Source: Epiperipatus broadwayi (Eukaryota; Onychophora; Udeonychophora; Euonychophora; Peripatidae). From it: DNA of 64,000 bases. The notes under the pieces are model-generated. The model was not told the DNA's origin. It saw only the letters and a program-made list of their open reading frames with translations, and made no database searches. Shown here one piece after another: positions 38,149-50,425 of this stretch. The translations under genes and the position numbers were made by a program. Position 1 is the stretch's first letter. Every line of letters begins with the position of its first letter. Location: assembly GCA_028023455.1 (NCBI GenBank), contig JAQFVV010000185.1:1253239-1317238 (forward strand), in the 5' to 3' direction.

Positions 38149-38739
38149 TCAGGGGGGGGATCTAGTGGCAGATGGGTAAATCCTGTAATATTCGGATTTA
38201 GTAATCCTTTTATCCTTGAAAGTCCGAAGCACATTGTTAATAAATTTATCTCGATCTAGTTTAATATTAAAAGAGTTATCATGCACCAACTTTAATATTT
38301 TAATTTGGTCATGCATTTTATTTTTATAGTCTGTGTTATTTAGCAAAACAAAACGATTGCCTTTGTCTTCTTTGAGACAAGTAATATTGTGTGTTTTGAA
38401 ATATTGTTTGGTATTTAATATACTTTTATTCCATGCTTTTCCTTCTTTATCAACCAAATTGTTATTTAATAGTTTAGATATATCGGTGATGATAGCATCT
38501 CTTTGTATGTTGTTAATGAGACTCACTTTGATGTCTGCTATTAGTTCGAGTTTAGGAGATCTCCAACTTCCTCCTACATATTTCAGTCCGAAGGATAAAA
38601 TTTTCTTGATTTCATATGGTGGTGTAATTGAAGTTTTGTTAACAAACGTGTCTGTATTAATCCTATGGCAATATTTGTTTTGCTTGACAAGCAAAAAAAT
38701 GTATTTTATTTTCAAATTTTGCTGTATGAAATCTCTCAA
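38149..38739 (-). pseudogene. PLE RT N-terminal region, middle part
   Basis: A 196-codon frame that continues in phase, after one TGA, into the RT at 36745-38148. Recognisable PLE pre-RT wording includes ILSFGLKYVGGSWRSPK (the fully-grown FxxGLKF box region), CLKEDKGNRFVLLN (the KxDKGN motif) and FNIKLDRDKFINNVLR. The frame is real from about residue 19 onward. Before that, homology is in the frame of 38663-39037, the switch falling in a T7 run (plus-strand A7 at about 38692-38698). The stop follows a C-run at 38152-38160, which should be checked for base-calling errors. Confidence 0.85.
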
Positions 38740-39037
38740 TTTTATGCAGTTTATCTTGCATCCACTGGGGGATTAAGTAGTTCGCAGTCATTTTATTCCA
38801 TCTGATTGTTTCCTTTTTGAAAGTATCTCTACATCCATATGTTATATGCACCAAAAGCTGTTTCTGCAATTCATTCTTAATTTTAAAATTATTGTATATT
38901 GTTCTATTGATTTTAACCACAAAACAATTGGGCATAATATTATAATTCTTGCATTTAGAAAAGAACGAAAGTCTTTGCTCATATTTAATCATCGAAATTC
39001 CGCAATGTAAGATCTGTTTTTCTTGACCTCTATTCAT
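38663..39037 (-). pseudogene. PLE N-terminal ORF start
   Basis: A 124-codon frame beginning MNRGQEKQILHCGISMIKYE, six bases from the 5' pLTR (39043). It is Lys/Asn/Phe rich, with RWNKMTANYLIPQWMQDKL near residue 80. It joins the 38149-38739 frame through a one-base shift in the T7 homopolymer, so the last residues are out of frame. No motif of known function; it is the N-terminal extension of the PLE protein by position and phase. The likely genuine start codon of the element is 39037-39035. Confidence 0.75.
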
Positions 39038-39042
39038 TATGT

Positions 39043-39171
39043 AATAAATATAGCTTTACTTCTCACTATATGTAAAATATATAATTGTTAATTAGAGAAG
39101 ATATTAATTAGTATTAAAGTTTATCGGCTTAACGTTTTCGAGGTTCCATGCCTCATATTCATAGCCTTCAT
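39043..39171 (-). repeat. PLE 5' terminal repeat (pLTR), copy 2
   Basis: Direct repeat of 36568-36696. It lies immediately upstream of the PLE coding region on the minus strand and is joined at 39171/39172 to the inverted, truncated copy. The GAGG/CCTC stem is kept although its loop differs from copy 1 by one base, which supports a real hairpin. Confidence 0.85.
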
Positions 39172-40064
<893 letters not shown>

Positions 40065-40445
40065 ATAATTGGTTGTGCAAAAGATCATGTGACTTTCATG
40101 CGTTCAAGTTAAAGATTGAACTCAATAATTTATTTTAATAACAGTATCAACCTCCATACAATAGTGCCACCAAGTGAAGCCTTAGTAATCAACGAATCTA
40201 ATATGTTTTGTGCATAAACTTCTTATCTTGTGCCTAGTCATCCAATATCACTAGACTAATTTCTAGCTTATGGCTTTCATCAATGAGGAGCCTTGGATTT
40301 GAGAGCACTGCCCTTAGATCTTAGGATATAATGCAAGCCTCTAGGAGCACCATTTTATGTATAGCTGTGGTTAAAAGTGTCAACAGGTTAGGAGGTAGTT
40401 GCTCATCATTAAAATCTATTGGGATCCACTTTAACATTTCGAATA
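40065..40445 (-). repeat. Hammerhead-bearing repeat, decayed copy
   Basis: On the minus strand this matches the 447-nt unit at 50426-50872 and its downstream copy. Shared blocks are GAGGCTTGCATT...TCCTAAGAT (40344-40320), the hammerhead region (40289-40247) and GATATTGGATGA...GGCAC downstream. The hammerhead core here is TTGATGA and GAAAT (first base and last base changed). Stem II pairs as AGC/GCT, and stem I has two mismatches. It ends in (GTT)n(ATT)n on its own strand. Confidence 0.75.
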
Positions 40446-40648
40446 TCTACTTTTTATTTATTATGTTTTCTAGCAACATATTTTTATCTAGACTTATTTG
40501 ATTTTATATTCAATGTATGTTTTATATAATCTTCTTCAATTTTATTATACATTTCTAGTTTCCTAGATGAGTAAATAGAAAACTATCCCATTTACTGTAA
40601 CAAAAAAAAAGAAAGTAAATATTTTTTCCTACTAATAAAAAATGATTG

Positions 40649-41087
<439 letters not shown>

Positions 41088-42262
41088 CATATTTATTTTT
41101 GCTATCTGATGAAAGAAAAATCTTAGGTTTAATTCATTGTTAAAAAAAACTTATAATTGTAAAATGATTAAATTTATCATATATGCAAATTCTAAATATT
41201 TACCATAATTAAAATTTTATATTATAAAAGGTGCGATGATGATTTACTAGTGAAGAAAAAGGAATAAAGCATCTCATTTATAAACTGCACTGCTTTATTT
41301 AAATATTAATATTATAACAAAAGTAATATTGCTGTAATTTTTGCAGTTTAATCCTAAATTTTATATATACATAAATCTAAACTTATTATAAATACCTGAT
41401 TGTTTTTTTAATGAATAAAATTTAAGATTCTATTATCTGGTAGTAAGATAAAAAACATTATTTTGAATACTAGATAGAAAACTATTCTTACCTGGGATTT
41501 GTCTTATTAATTACTTGTTTAATTTTATTACAACCTTATTTAATTTATTCTTTTTTAAAATTCAGAATGTTAAAAAAACAGACATTAAAAAATAAACGTT
41601 ACCTATTTAAATAGTGGTCTTTATATATATATACAATGCAAAGTATAGTGTTTGATTAATAAACAGAAACACTTTGTACGTCAAAATATAAAATATGATA
41701 GTTACATTGTTTTTACTAATCCTTCTGGAATAAAAATAGTTTCAAATTGAAAATCTCATTTTTTTTTTATTTGAACATCTTTATGATTAAAAATATAGAT
41801 TTAGTCAAAAAAATTCTCTTAGAAAATTGAAAATATAAGCTTCTGCCCCATGAGAATACAAATCAATTTATAACATAAATTGAATAAAATAATTTATAAT
41901 CTTAAATTTTATCACGTGACAATATATAAAAACTTACTTTATCATGATTAATACTTTATTAAAACTATTATAAAATTCTTAAATAGCTTTAATATTTAGC
42001 ATAACTAAATTTTAACTATTTAAGGTTTTAAATTACAACTTTTTTTGCAGCTAAAATGTGATAGAAAACTTAACATTTTTATGCTTTTTTGTAATAAAAT
42101 ATATTTTGTAAATAAAAAATATGGATGTATGCATATATAAAAATGTCATGAATTAATTGAATAAAGGCATATTTAACAAAAAAATTATTCTATTGATATT
42201 TCATTTTGTTTGATGACTTATCACTTGTAATACAATATAAATTCGAGTTTATATATATATAT

Positions 42263-42320
<58 letters not shown>

Positions 42321-44059
42321 AATTTAAAATTTTCATGCATTATTACAATAAAAAATAGTCATTAGGAGATTATGTCCATGTAAACAGAGATAGCTTTTGA
42401 TCGTGCCAGGAAACTATCAATTACTACTAATTTTTAAATCGTCTGAGTTTATATCAGGTCTTTTGCTGGGGTTTATTGAAAAATACTAGATCTTGTTTTA
42501 CTTAAACACAAGGTGACAAATGGGTTAATAAACACAGCAATAACTGATGATAAAATTGATTATCTGGTAATCATGCCATACGATGAGTAATCATTATTCA
42601 TTGCATAATGAACTATCTTGTCCAGTGAAATGTATGTATGTATTCTATTTCAAATATAATTTGTTTTAAATAAACAAAAATAATGTTTTGTAATTACATA
42701 ATGGAGAGTAATTTTATAGTTACAGAAATATCTATAAATGTTTTACTTTAGAATAAACTTAATTAAAAATAATAAATAGTTTATAATATGTAATAAAAAT
42801 GTTGTGTTAATTTATTTTATGATAAATATACCCTTTGTGATTGTTTGCTATGTTATAGTTAAAAAAAAGAAAAATTCTCACATTGTCTATGTATTTAGTT
42901 ATTTACTGTATTCCATTTATTAAATGAAACATAAATAATTAAAAATGCATTAATTTGACTTCATATATTTTATTTGTGCATTCACATTGTCAAATGCCAT
43001 TAAGAATAGTATTTCTGGCAGCTATTTTATTGCTTTGCATACTTAATCACTGATGTGATGTCTCTTCTCTTTTATGATTTAGTACTTTACTGTTTTTTTT
43101 CCAACTGCATTATTTTATTTTATTTTGATATTTTTGTCAATTTTAAATTTTTTTTTTTAAAAATGTTGAGTTCGATTATATATGTTTACTGATATAAGAT
43201 TTGTTATTTATAATTTCATATATTCACTGAAACAAATAAAAGCAACTCTCACTAGAAACAGCAAAGTACTTTCTTCAAAAACTTATTGTACAATATTTGA
43301 AATGGTTCTGTTAAAAATTATACTATTTTACCCTAAAGGATGAATAAATTTACATTTTTCTAATAAAATTCTTAAATAAGTTTTTGGATTTATATGTGCA
43401 AGAGTATTACACAATTACTTCTTAGAAATAAATTGTTTATTCTATAAAGTACATTTAATATTTTTCTGGTCAAATGTAAAATTTCATTAACTAAAATAAT
43501 ATGAATATAAAGTTAATCAAAAATAAAATAAATCACTTGATTAATTGATTGGATGTATAAAGATTTGAAATTTGCTGTGTTGGAAAATATTACCATTGTA
43601 CCATTGTTTTTTGAAGTAATTAAAAAGCATAAATAATTAAATGTGGCAAGTAACTGATCTTATTAGTTTGAGAATTTTTTGTATAAAATATACTTTACTG
43701 GAATCAGAAATATACACACTGATAGTGTAATAATAATATAAATTTATTAATTACTGCTTAATAAGATTTGTCCAATGAATTAAAACTTTTGGTAAATGGA
43801 ATTAACTTATATTAGAATTAATATAATTTTTTTATGGAAGTAGCATGGTGGACTTTAGAGTTAAAGATTACTAATCCATCAGCTGAAAATAATACAAAAA
43901 GTTCTATTAAATTTATCTAAGGAAAATAATGACTCATATTGGTAATGTAATATTTTTTTATGATCCTTCTTCAATTTTGATACTCAAACATCACTTAAAC
44001 TGTTTATTAACTTGCTATGTAAATTATATTGTTTTATAAAGACATTGTATATGTATATA
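41088..44059. other. AT-rich DNA without recognisable gene
   Basis: No coding pattern. The main feature is a (AT)n tract at 42249-42317 with one interruption. Homopolymers are frequent. Confidence 0.5.
42249..42317. repeat. (AT)n microsatellite
   Basis: About 68 bases of AT broken once by AAA near 42277. Confidence 0.95.
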
Positions 44060-45236
44060 CACCTGGGTCTCGTTTTACGTGGACTTATTTAACATGATTT
44101 TGAAGTTACATGATTCGTGTTTCACCGTAAGTCAAACTCCGATAATGCGCTATTACATTAAATAATAAATTTTGTGCACTTACATTATATTGAAAGTAAT
44201 GGCACATTATTGGAATTCGAATTTCATCTTAGTAATATCAATATTTTCAGTGCTTTACAATAGTAAGATTTTATGCAATAATGAAATTAAAATCATGATT
44301 TCCACATTTTATGTATACACACATTAAATTTTACAAGATTATAATGTAAATTTGTTCAAACATTGTGCATGTTAATTTCGCACTTTAAATCACATTAAAG
44401 TTTTTGCTTTTTAAAAAAGAATGTAATCAATTATTAATCATTTAGTGTTCGCAAGTTTATTTTTAAAAGGTGAGTAATAGCAGTGAAATGAAATATGATT
44501 TTTAAACGAATTGAAAATTAAAAAATTAAAGACAAAAATAAAAGTTTACATACAGAAGAAAATGTAGAAAAAGATAATGAAACAGAAGTGGAACCTGTTC
44601 CTTTCACTGCAAAAATGATTCGAGAAGGTCTTCAACTTTCTAGTCAGTTGGCAAATTATTTTCTTATTAACGACACTAATCACGAACGTGCTCTTAAATT
44701 CCAATGAGAGCTAAATGGTTGTATGTCTGGATATTGCATTCATAAACAATTAATAAAATCATCATCTCAAAGATTAATTACTAATTACGTTGTCACCAGA
44801 AAACAATTAACACAACATGAGAGTGAAGTTGGTGCGAGTTGTATTTTCTCTTGTGAAGAATCAAAAACCAGTTTGCAAATGAACCTGTTTACCGGAAAAT
44901 AGCGATAATAATTAAAACATGTATAAAAATATATGCATAAAAATACATATTGTTTTGAATAAAATTAAATATTATAGTTAAAAAATAGTTTAAAAAGTTT
45001 GTCTTGTATCAATTTTTTTCAAATTTGAAATTTTTTATTAGTCGTATTTTATTTCCTTATTTTTTTTGCACGAATTTTAAAGTAATTTTACATTGGTGTT
45101 TTGCTCTTACACAATTTTTGAAAAATCACAGTCTGTATCCCCCCCCCTTTCAAGGTAAGTTACATCTATTTTTGTGCAAATCATTTGTGCATGTTTTCTG
45201 AGGAACCTATATATTGTGTAAAACGAGACCCAGGTG
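44060..45236 (+). mobile_element. Tigger/pogo-like DNA transposon, internally deleted
   Basis: Terminal inverted repeats CACCTGGGTCTCGTTTTAC (44060-44078) and GTAAAACGAGACCCAGGTG (45218-45236) are perfect over 18-19 bases and flanked by TA. Between about 44540 and 44840 the plus strand still encodes the C-terminal tail of a Tigger transposase: PFTAKMIREGLQLSSQLANY, ERALKFQ, then an in-frame stop, then KQLIKSSSQRLI. The helix-turn-helix and DDE domains are absent. Length is 1177 bp, against 1353 bp for the copy at 24704-26056. Both lack the same regions, pointing to one deleted subfamily moved in trans. The frame 45004-45201 is a shadow. Confidence 0.85.
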
Positions 45237-45263
45237 TATATCTAATTCAATTCTACTTTATCG

Positions 45264-45311
<48 letters not shown>
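45264..45311. repeat. Poly-C tract, 48 C
   Basis: Forty-eight consecutive C in AT-rich DNA, 27 bases after the Tigger element. The true length is doubtful since homopolymers are hard to sequence. Confidence 0.95.
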
Positions 45312-45669
45312 TTATTTATATATATATTGTAATGCTATTGATTTGATAGTGCTCATTAAAATTGTGTTTACAATTATCAAAAAATAAAAAATTCTCATAA
45401 AACAATGAAAGTTTTAAACATTATTAATAAATAATAAAATCACTAAGCTGTCTGTAAAATATTGAATTAAAGCATCTCATTAAAAAAAGAGAAAATCTAA
45501 AAGAGTTTAAAAATTATTCATACAACCATCATTTATTAATTAAAAGAGGGTTGAAATTTAACTTACAAAATTTTAAAGTTGTTGAATTGCAAGTTATTAA
45601 GAATTAAAAGTATGATAGTTTAAACTATAAATCTTTTATAAACTAAAGATACTCTCTTTTATTAGACTT

Positions 45670-47010
45670 AAAGAAAAAAAGTAATAAAATAAATAAGATT
45701 GTTTATAACAAGTCATAAATGTGTGCATGTTAAAAATATTAAAAAGAAAAACAAATGAAAGTGTGTAATTGGAATATCTCTCAAAGATTTAATCTATATA
45801 AAAACAGAATTCGCAATGGCTATTAATAAAAAAAATAAACAAAACCACAAATTAGCAATGGCTACCAACTAAAAACAAGATCAAAATCTTATCAAAAAAA
45901 TGTAAGCAAAAACACTGGATGAATTCCAACAACAGATATAGCTGATGGATATTAAAATTAGTTAACAAAGTGACAACAGGTCATCACATAAACAGTCCAG
46001 TTTTTCATCAGTCAATCAGTTGAGATCACAATCATATTAAATGTTCTTCAGTCAGTTTAGTCAATAATTCAGTCAATCAGTGTTTGCCAGGACAATGCAG
46101 TGCTAAAAACCATTGAAATCATACAACCTTGCTCCAACTCTTAGTCTGATGGAAGATCAGCAATTTGCCCAATAAATGTGATGTCTGCCTAACAGCTTAA
46201 AAAACCACCTGGAATATCTAACTATCCAAAGAATAGAGCCATGAAATAGTAAGCAAAAGAACCTCCACAAAACCTTGAATCCAACTGGTTGGAAAATTAT
46301 CATGTGAAGCAGCAAGAAGTCAATATCCAATCCTATAGGTAATGAGTAACTTTTCTTCTTTCATTTCTGACAATAATGTAGCCATTGTTATGTTTGAAGC
46401 CTCCAAAACTGAGTTAATAAATGAAGTCTATAACTGTAGAAAATGAACTATTAATGTATGTGTTTTGAATGCTTATAATTATTTTAATACTGAATTATAT
46501 AGCTATTGTATCTTACTATACTATGTCTGTGCCTGAAGTTATTATTAATTATTGTTTATATTTAATTGAGAAAATTCAGAAGTAGTTAAAGAGTTATAAT
46601 AATAAGTATTTATTAAAAAAATAAATTATCGTTAAACTTAATGTTTGTCAATCAATTCTTTCACTACTAATTAAAAGAGTAATGCATTATATTCCTTTTG
46701 ATTAAACTAGGGGGGGGGTATCTTAGGTGCTGAATTAGTTTACCAATCATTCAAAGTGGGTCATTTATCTTTGAGTAATTGATTGGCACCCAGAGTTTAC
46801 TCTGAAACAAAAAAGTGCTTTGAATGATAGGTGTTGAATTCTGCAGCTGAGAAGATCTGTGTCCTTCAAACATGGTCACAGTTATATATATATATATATA
46901 TATATATAACTGTGACCATGAGATACACAGATATATATATATATATATATATATATAACTCTGGAATGGTCACAGATACCCTCTGGACATTGTTCTTCTC
47001 TGCCTAAGAG
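45670..47010 (+). repeat. LTR-like repeat family, copy A
   Basis: Collinear with 56690-57990 over about 1.3 kb. Shared blocks include CAGTCAATCAGT-type runs (46010-46080), GTGATGTCTGCCTAACAGCTT (46178-46198, without its last base), AAACAAAAAAGTGCTTTGAA (46806-46825) and TTCTTCTCTGCCTAAGAG (46992-47009). TTGGCACCC near 46785 may be a primer-binding site. The copy was altered by (AT)n expansion at 46883-46957. No protein is encoded. Confidence 0.65.
46871..46920. repeat. 50-bp perfect palindrome with AT core
   Basis: CATGGTCACAGTTATATA on the left mirrors TATATAACTGTGACCATG on the right around an (AT)n centre. Another GGTCACAG follows at 46968, so it arose by inverted duplication of local sequence. 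Confidence 0.9.
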
Positions 47011-47216
47011 GCCATGGCAGTGCAGTATTTAAATTGCCTTGGTGTAGATCAAATAAGAATAAATAATTGTATCATTTTTTGTATAAAGGTTTTATGATAG
47101 TGTTCCACAAGTTATTTTTTAAAGAGTCAAAAGTGAATATAAATTTTGTTTCCTCCCTCAAGTTATCTATAGAAACACCCCACTTGGTTCAATTGATTAT
47201 ATATATATATATATAT

Positions 47217-48858
47217 TACACTGCCCACCTTCTGAACCTATCTTAAATAATATTACTAATAATAAAGATAACAGATAATAATCTCATAATTTTACTCTAC
47301 CTTCCTTCTTATCATTTACTCTTCAAAGGTGCTTGGTCCTGAGGTAGAGTGTAAAATATCATTAGCAGTAATCTACCAATAATATAAACACTTGGCTACT
47401 AGATAAATAATTAAACAAACAAACACTTTATTTGTTTTAAAGAAAAAACCTTTGGGTGCCAGTTAATTATATTATAATCAACATGTCTATCTGATCAGTC
47501 TATCTAGTACCTGCGACCCAGCTAGCTTAATGGATTTTAACTACGTTTTAAGAGAATAACAACTCCATCCTAGATAGTTCTTCTATTAAAAAAATAACAA
47601 TGTACTGAATGAGAAAAGAATTTACGTCTTTACACAACAAATCCTTATTTTTAAAATTATAATTTCCCTATCCTTTTACTTTTAAATTAATTATTTCTTA
47701 TTTAATGATTAAATTTTTCCCTTTCCGCTTTATTAAAATATTACTCTGAATAACTGTGTGTGTTAAAACATCAACATAAATATTTTAAAATAACTGTGTG
47801 TGTTAAAACATCAACATAAATATTTTAAAAGACAATTTAAATATTTTTTTTTTAAAAACAATCGTTTTGCTTTATAATTTAAACATGCACACTCTGTTCA
47901 TTTTAGATACAAAAATTTTTAATACATTATTATTATAAATAAAATATACACAATGCATTAACTTAAAATTCACACATTCATACACACAGTGTTTTTAAAT
48001 ATAATTAAATGTAGAAGCCAATATTGTTTGTATTTTCCAAATATTATTTTAAAAAGTTTAAAGTTTTATGTAGCACAGTTTATTGTTTATCTTTAAAAAA
48101 ATGAAAAATGAAAGCATATTAAAACAAAAGGTTACCAAAGATTTATGAATTTGGAAACGAGGTACACAGCACAATGTAGATTATGACCGGTTAGCACTAA
48201 CTTCCAACAAATCTTCTTTGGATCCCATGATCTTGTATAAACTTTCGTGGATTTTTCAGCATACACACACTCTGCTACCTTACTTTCTTTATTTGAACAT
48301 GCTTTCCCTCTGAATTAAGAAAGCTGCAGCTGATTGTACAATGTGGTGATTTAACAGTGCATTATATTGGCAGACATACAGTTTGTATAATTGTAATATC
48401 TATAGCTTCAAGAAATATTTTTAAAAAATAATAATCTCAGAGTAATAAATGTTGAAATATTTAAACTGTTTAAACAATGGAAATTTTTTATAAACTACAG
48501 TGTTTATTGTCTCGTGAAATAACTGTCCTTTGCTTCGCTTTGATTGGGCTTCTATTTTTTTTTATTTAAAACTTTCACACACACATGCACACATTTGTTT
48601 TATTGTAAACCAAAACAAAATTCTTCATTATTTTTATTACAAATTAATTAAAATAATATTAAATCATAAGATTTTTTTTTCTTTTTTTAAATAAAAAAAA
48701 ATCTTATTCTTTTTTAAAGCATTTATTATTTATTTATTTTTAATAATAAACCCCTCCTACCTTACTCTTTAGTTTTAAATTTATTCTTTCAACTTTTATT
48801 TTGTAAAAAAAAAAAACAGATTTATAAAATATTAATTAGATAATGTACCTCGGTACAA
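47217..48858 (-). repeat. LTR-like repeat family, copy C
   Basis: Bounded on both sides by (AT)n. On the minus strand it begins TGTACCGAGGTACATTAT (48858 downward), like the GTACC...GGTACATAAT start of copy B at 56337. It carries ACTGGCACCC followed by AAAACAAATAAAGTG (about 47465-47420), the counterpart of ACTGGTGCCC...AAAACAAAAAAGTG in copy B. No coding region. It includes a perfect 40-bp duplication at 47751-47830. Confidence 0.5.
47751..47830 (+). repeat. Perfect 2 x 40-bp tandem duplication
   Basis: 47751-47790 and 47791-47830 are identical at all 40 positions (start TAACTGTGTGTG, end TATTTTAAAA). Perfect identity in otherwise decayed sequence means a recent event or an assembly artefact. 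Confidence 0.95.
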
Positions 48859-48873
48859 TATATATATATATAT

Positions 48874-49019
48874 CAGAGATGAAGCATGACTTTTTTAAGA
48901 TTAGAAGAACACTTCTTTTTTTATATTTTTATTTCACTTGCCACAACAATTTACATAATAGCACCTACATACATCTAGAAAAATCTGAAACTCTCTTATC
49001 TGTAAATCAGAGAATACAT
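48874..49019. other. AT-rich flank before a tandem array
   Basis: The 79-codon frame at 48843-49082 (+) starts in the copy C end and crosses an (AT)n tract; nothing suggests it is a gene. Confidence 0.4.
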
Positions 49020-49590
49020 TATCAATATATGTTTATCTTGCAAATTTTTTTAACATTCTTAAAAATATTAACTGTAAATTAGTTCTTAACATTGTTTGAC
49101 CTTCTTATAATCAACCAAGAATGTGTTATTCAAATTCATTTTCTGTTGTATATAAAACAATTCAACTGTTGGTAAAAAATGAAAGTCAACAGTAATTTCA
49201 TACAAAAAATACTGAATTTGAATTGCTCCTTCTATTCAGTCTGTGATTAGTTTAAATATAGATGATAGATTAGCAATATATTTTTATCTTCCAAATACAT
49301 TTAACATTCTTAAAAATTTTAACTGTAAATTACATATTAATATTGTTTGAACTTCTTATAATAAACCAAAAATGCATTATTCAAATTCATTCTTTGCTGT
49401 ATATAAAACCAATTCAACTATAGGTGAACACATTGAAAATAAACATTAATTCCATACAAAAAATAATGGCTTTGAATTGCTCATTCTAATCAGTCTGTGA
49501 TTAGTCTAATTATCAATATATTTTTATCTTCCAAATCCTTTTAACATTCTTAAAAGTGTTAACTGTAAATTATTATTTTTTTTATATTGC
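49020..49590 (+). repeat. Tandem repeat of about 245 bp, 2.3 units
   Basis: The block CAATATATxTTTATCTTxCAAA...TTAACATTCTTAAAA starts at about 49022, 49273 and 49512 (spacings about 250 and 239). Each is followed by TTAACTGTAAATTA, and the first two by TTGTTTGA-CTTCTTATAAT and a GAATTGCTC block. No coding sense. It adjoins the 3' side of a minus-strand PLE, so it may be that element's tandem 3' region. Confidence 0.8.
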
Positions 49591-49599
49591 AATATTTTC

Positions 49600-50425
49600 A
49601 CACAGTTAAAATTAAAGTCAAAACCATAAATACATAATTTATTATGGTCCTAAAAAGCAGATGCTGAAATATTATATACTATGCAATTTTGTTTCGATTT
49701 CTGAACACGTTTTAGTAATAGCAAGTGTTCTTTAGTTCTTTTTTTCCAATGTACATCTAGATTCACCTATATATCCTCTGCCACACCTACATATCCATTT
49801 TTAAATGACACCATTTTTATTTATAAATGAGATTTTATCTTTGCAGTTATTTATTAGTTTGTTTAATGTAGGAGGTGGGTAAAATGCAATATCACATATA
49901 TCTTTATAAATTTTCCTTATAAATTTTACTTGATCATTTGAAATATATGGGATTGATATCCATAGTTTTTATTAGCAGGAGAATCAATATTATTATTAAA
50001 ATTTTTATTTTTATATTTTGTATTAAAATCTCTAATAACATTATATATGTGATAATAACTGTAGCCAACATTTAACAATTCATTAGAATATATTTCAATA
50101 TTTTTGCCTTTATCTGATAAATATTTGCAAAAACTATTATTTCTAAATAAGAAGGACTTCAAACCTGCCATTTTGTGTGACATTGGCACTTTTGATTTAT
50201 ATGGAATATAACCTTTTTTTTACTATTGGTTTAATGGTCGTACAGTAATCCAGCATACATTGTATCTAGTTATTTTAAGATCGAGAAACTGAATGCACAT
50301 TAAATATTCATCTTTTTTTATCCATCTTATGCCTTTCAAATCATTTAATTCTTTAAACAACTCATCAATTGTACTTGGTTTACTACATACAAAAACATTA
50401 TCAACATATCAATAATATACAGTAA
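49600..50425 (-). mobile_element. PLE fragment (RT motif C to GIY-YIG), decayed
   Basis: On the minus strand, the RT motif C reads YVDN (about 50410-50395), followed by SKPSTIDELFKELNDLKGI and QFLDLKITRY. The open frame 50189-49926 (87 codons) carries SHKMAGLKSFLFRN and FCKYLSDKGKNIEIYSNELL, equivalent to the linker of the 36745-38148 PLE. A GIY-YIG start WICRCGRGYIGESRCTLEKK follows at about 49805-49740, and a GPxxNKLC-type His region at about 49650. The catalytic Asp is altered and frameshifts separate the blocks. Same subfamily as 21721-22283. It ends sharply at 50425/50426 against the hammerhead repeat, which runs the opposite way. Confidence 0.82.

Noticed and set aside
41105-41125. CTGATGA word near 41106 as another hammerhead
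   Set aside because: No partner stem or GAAA box in correct spacing and the surroundings are microsatellite edge.
44900-45201. 65-codon frame starting MYQFFSNLKFF
   Set aside because: Lies in the Tigger 3' non-coding end; the homologous stretch in the other copy gives a different frame.
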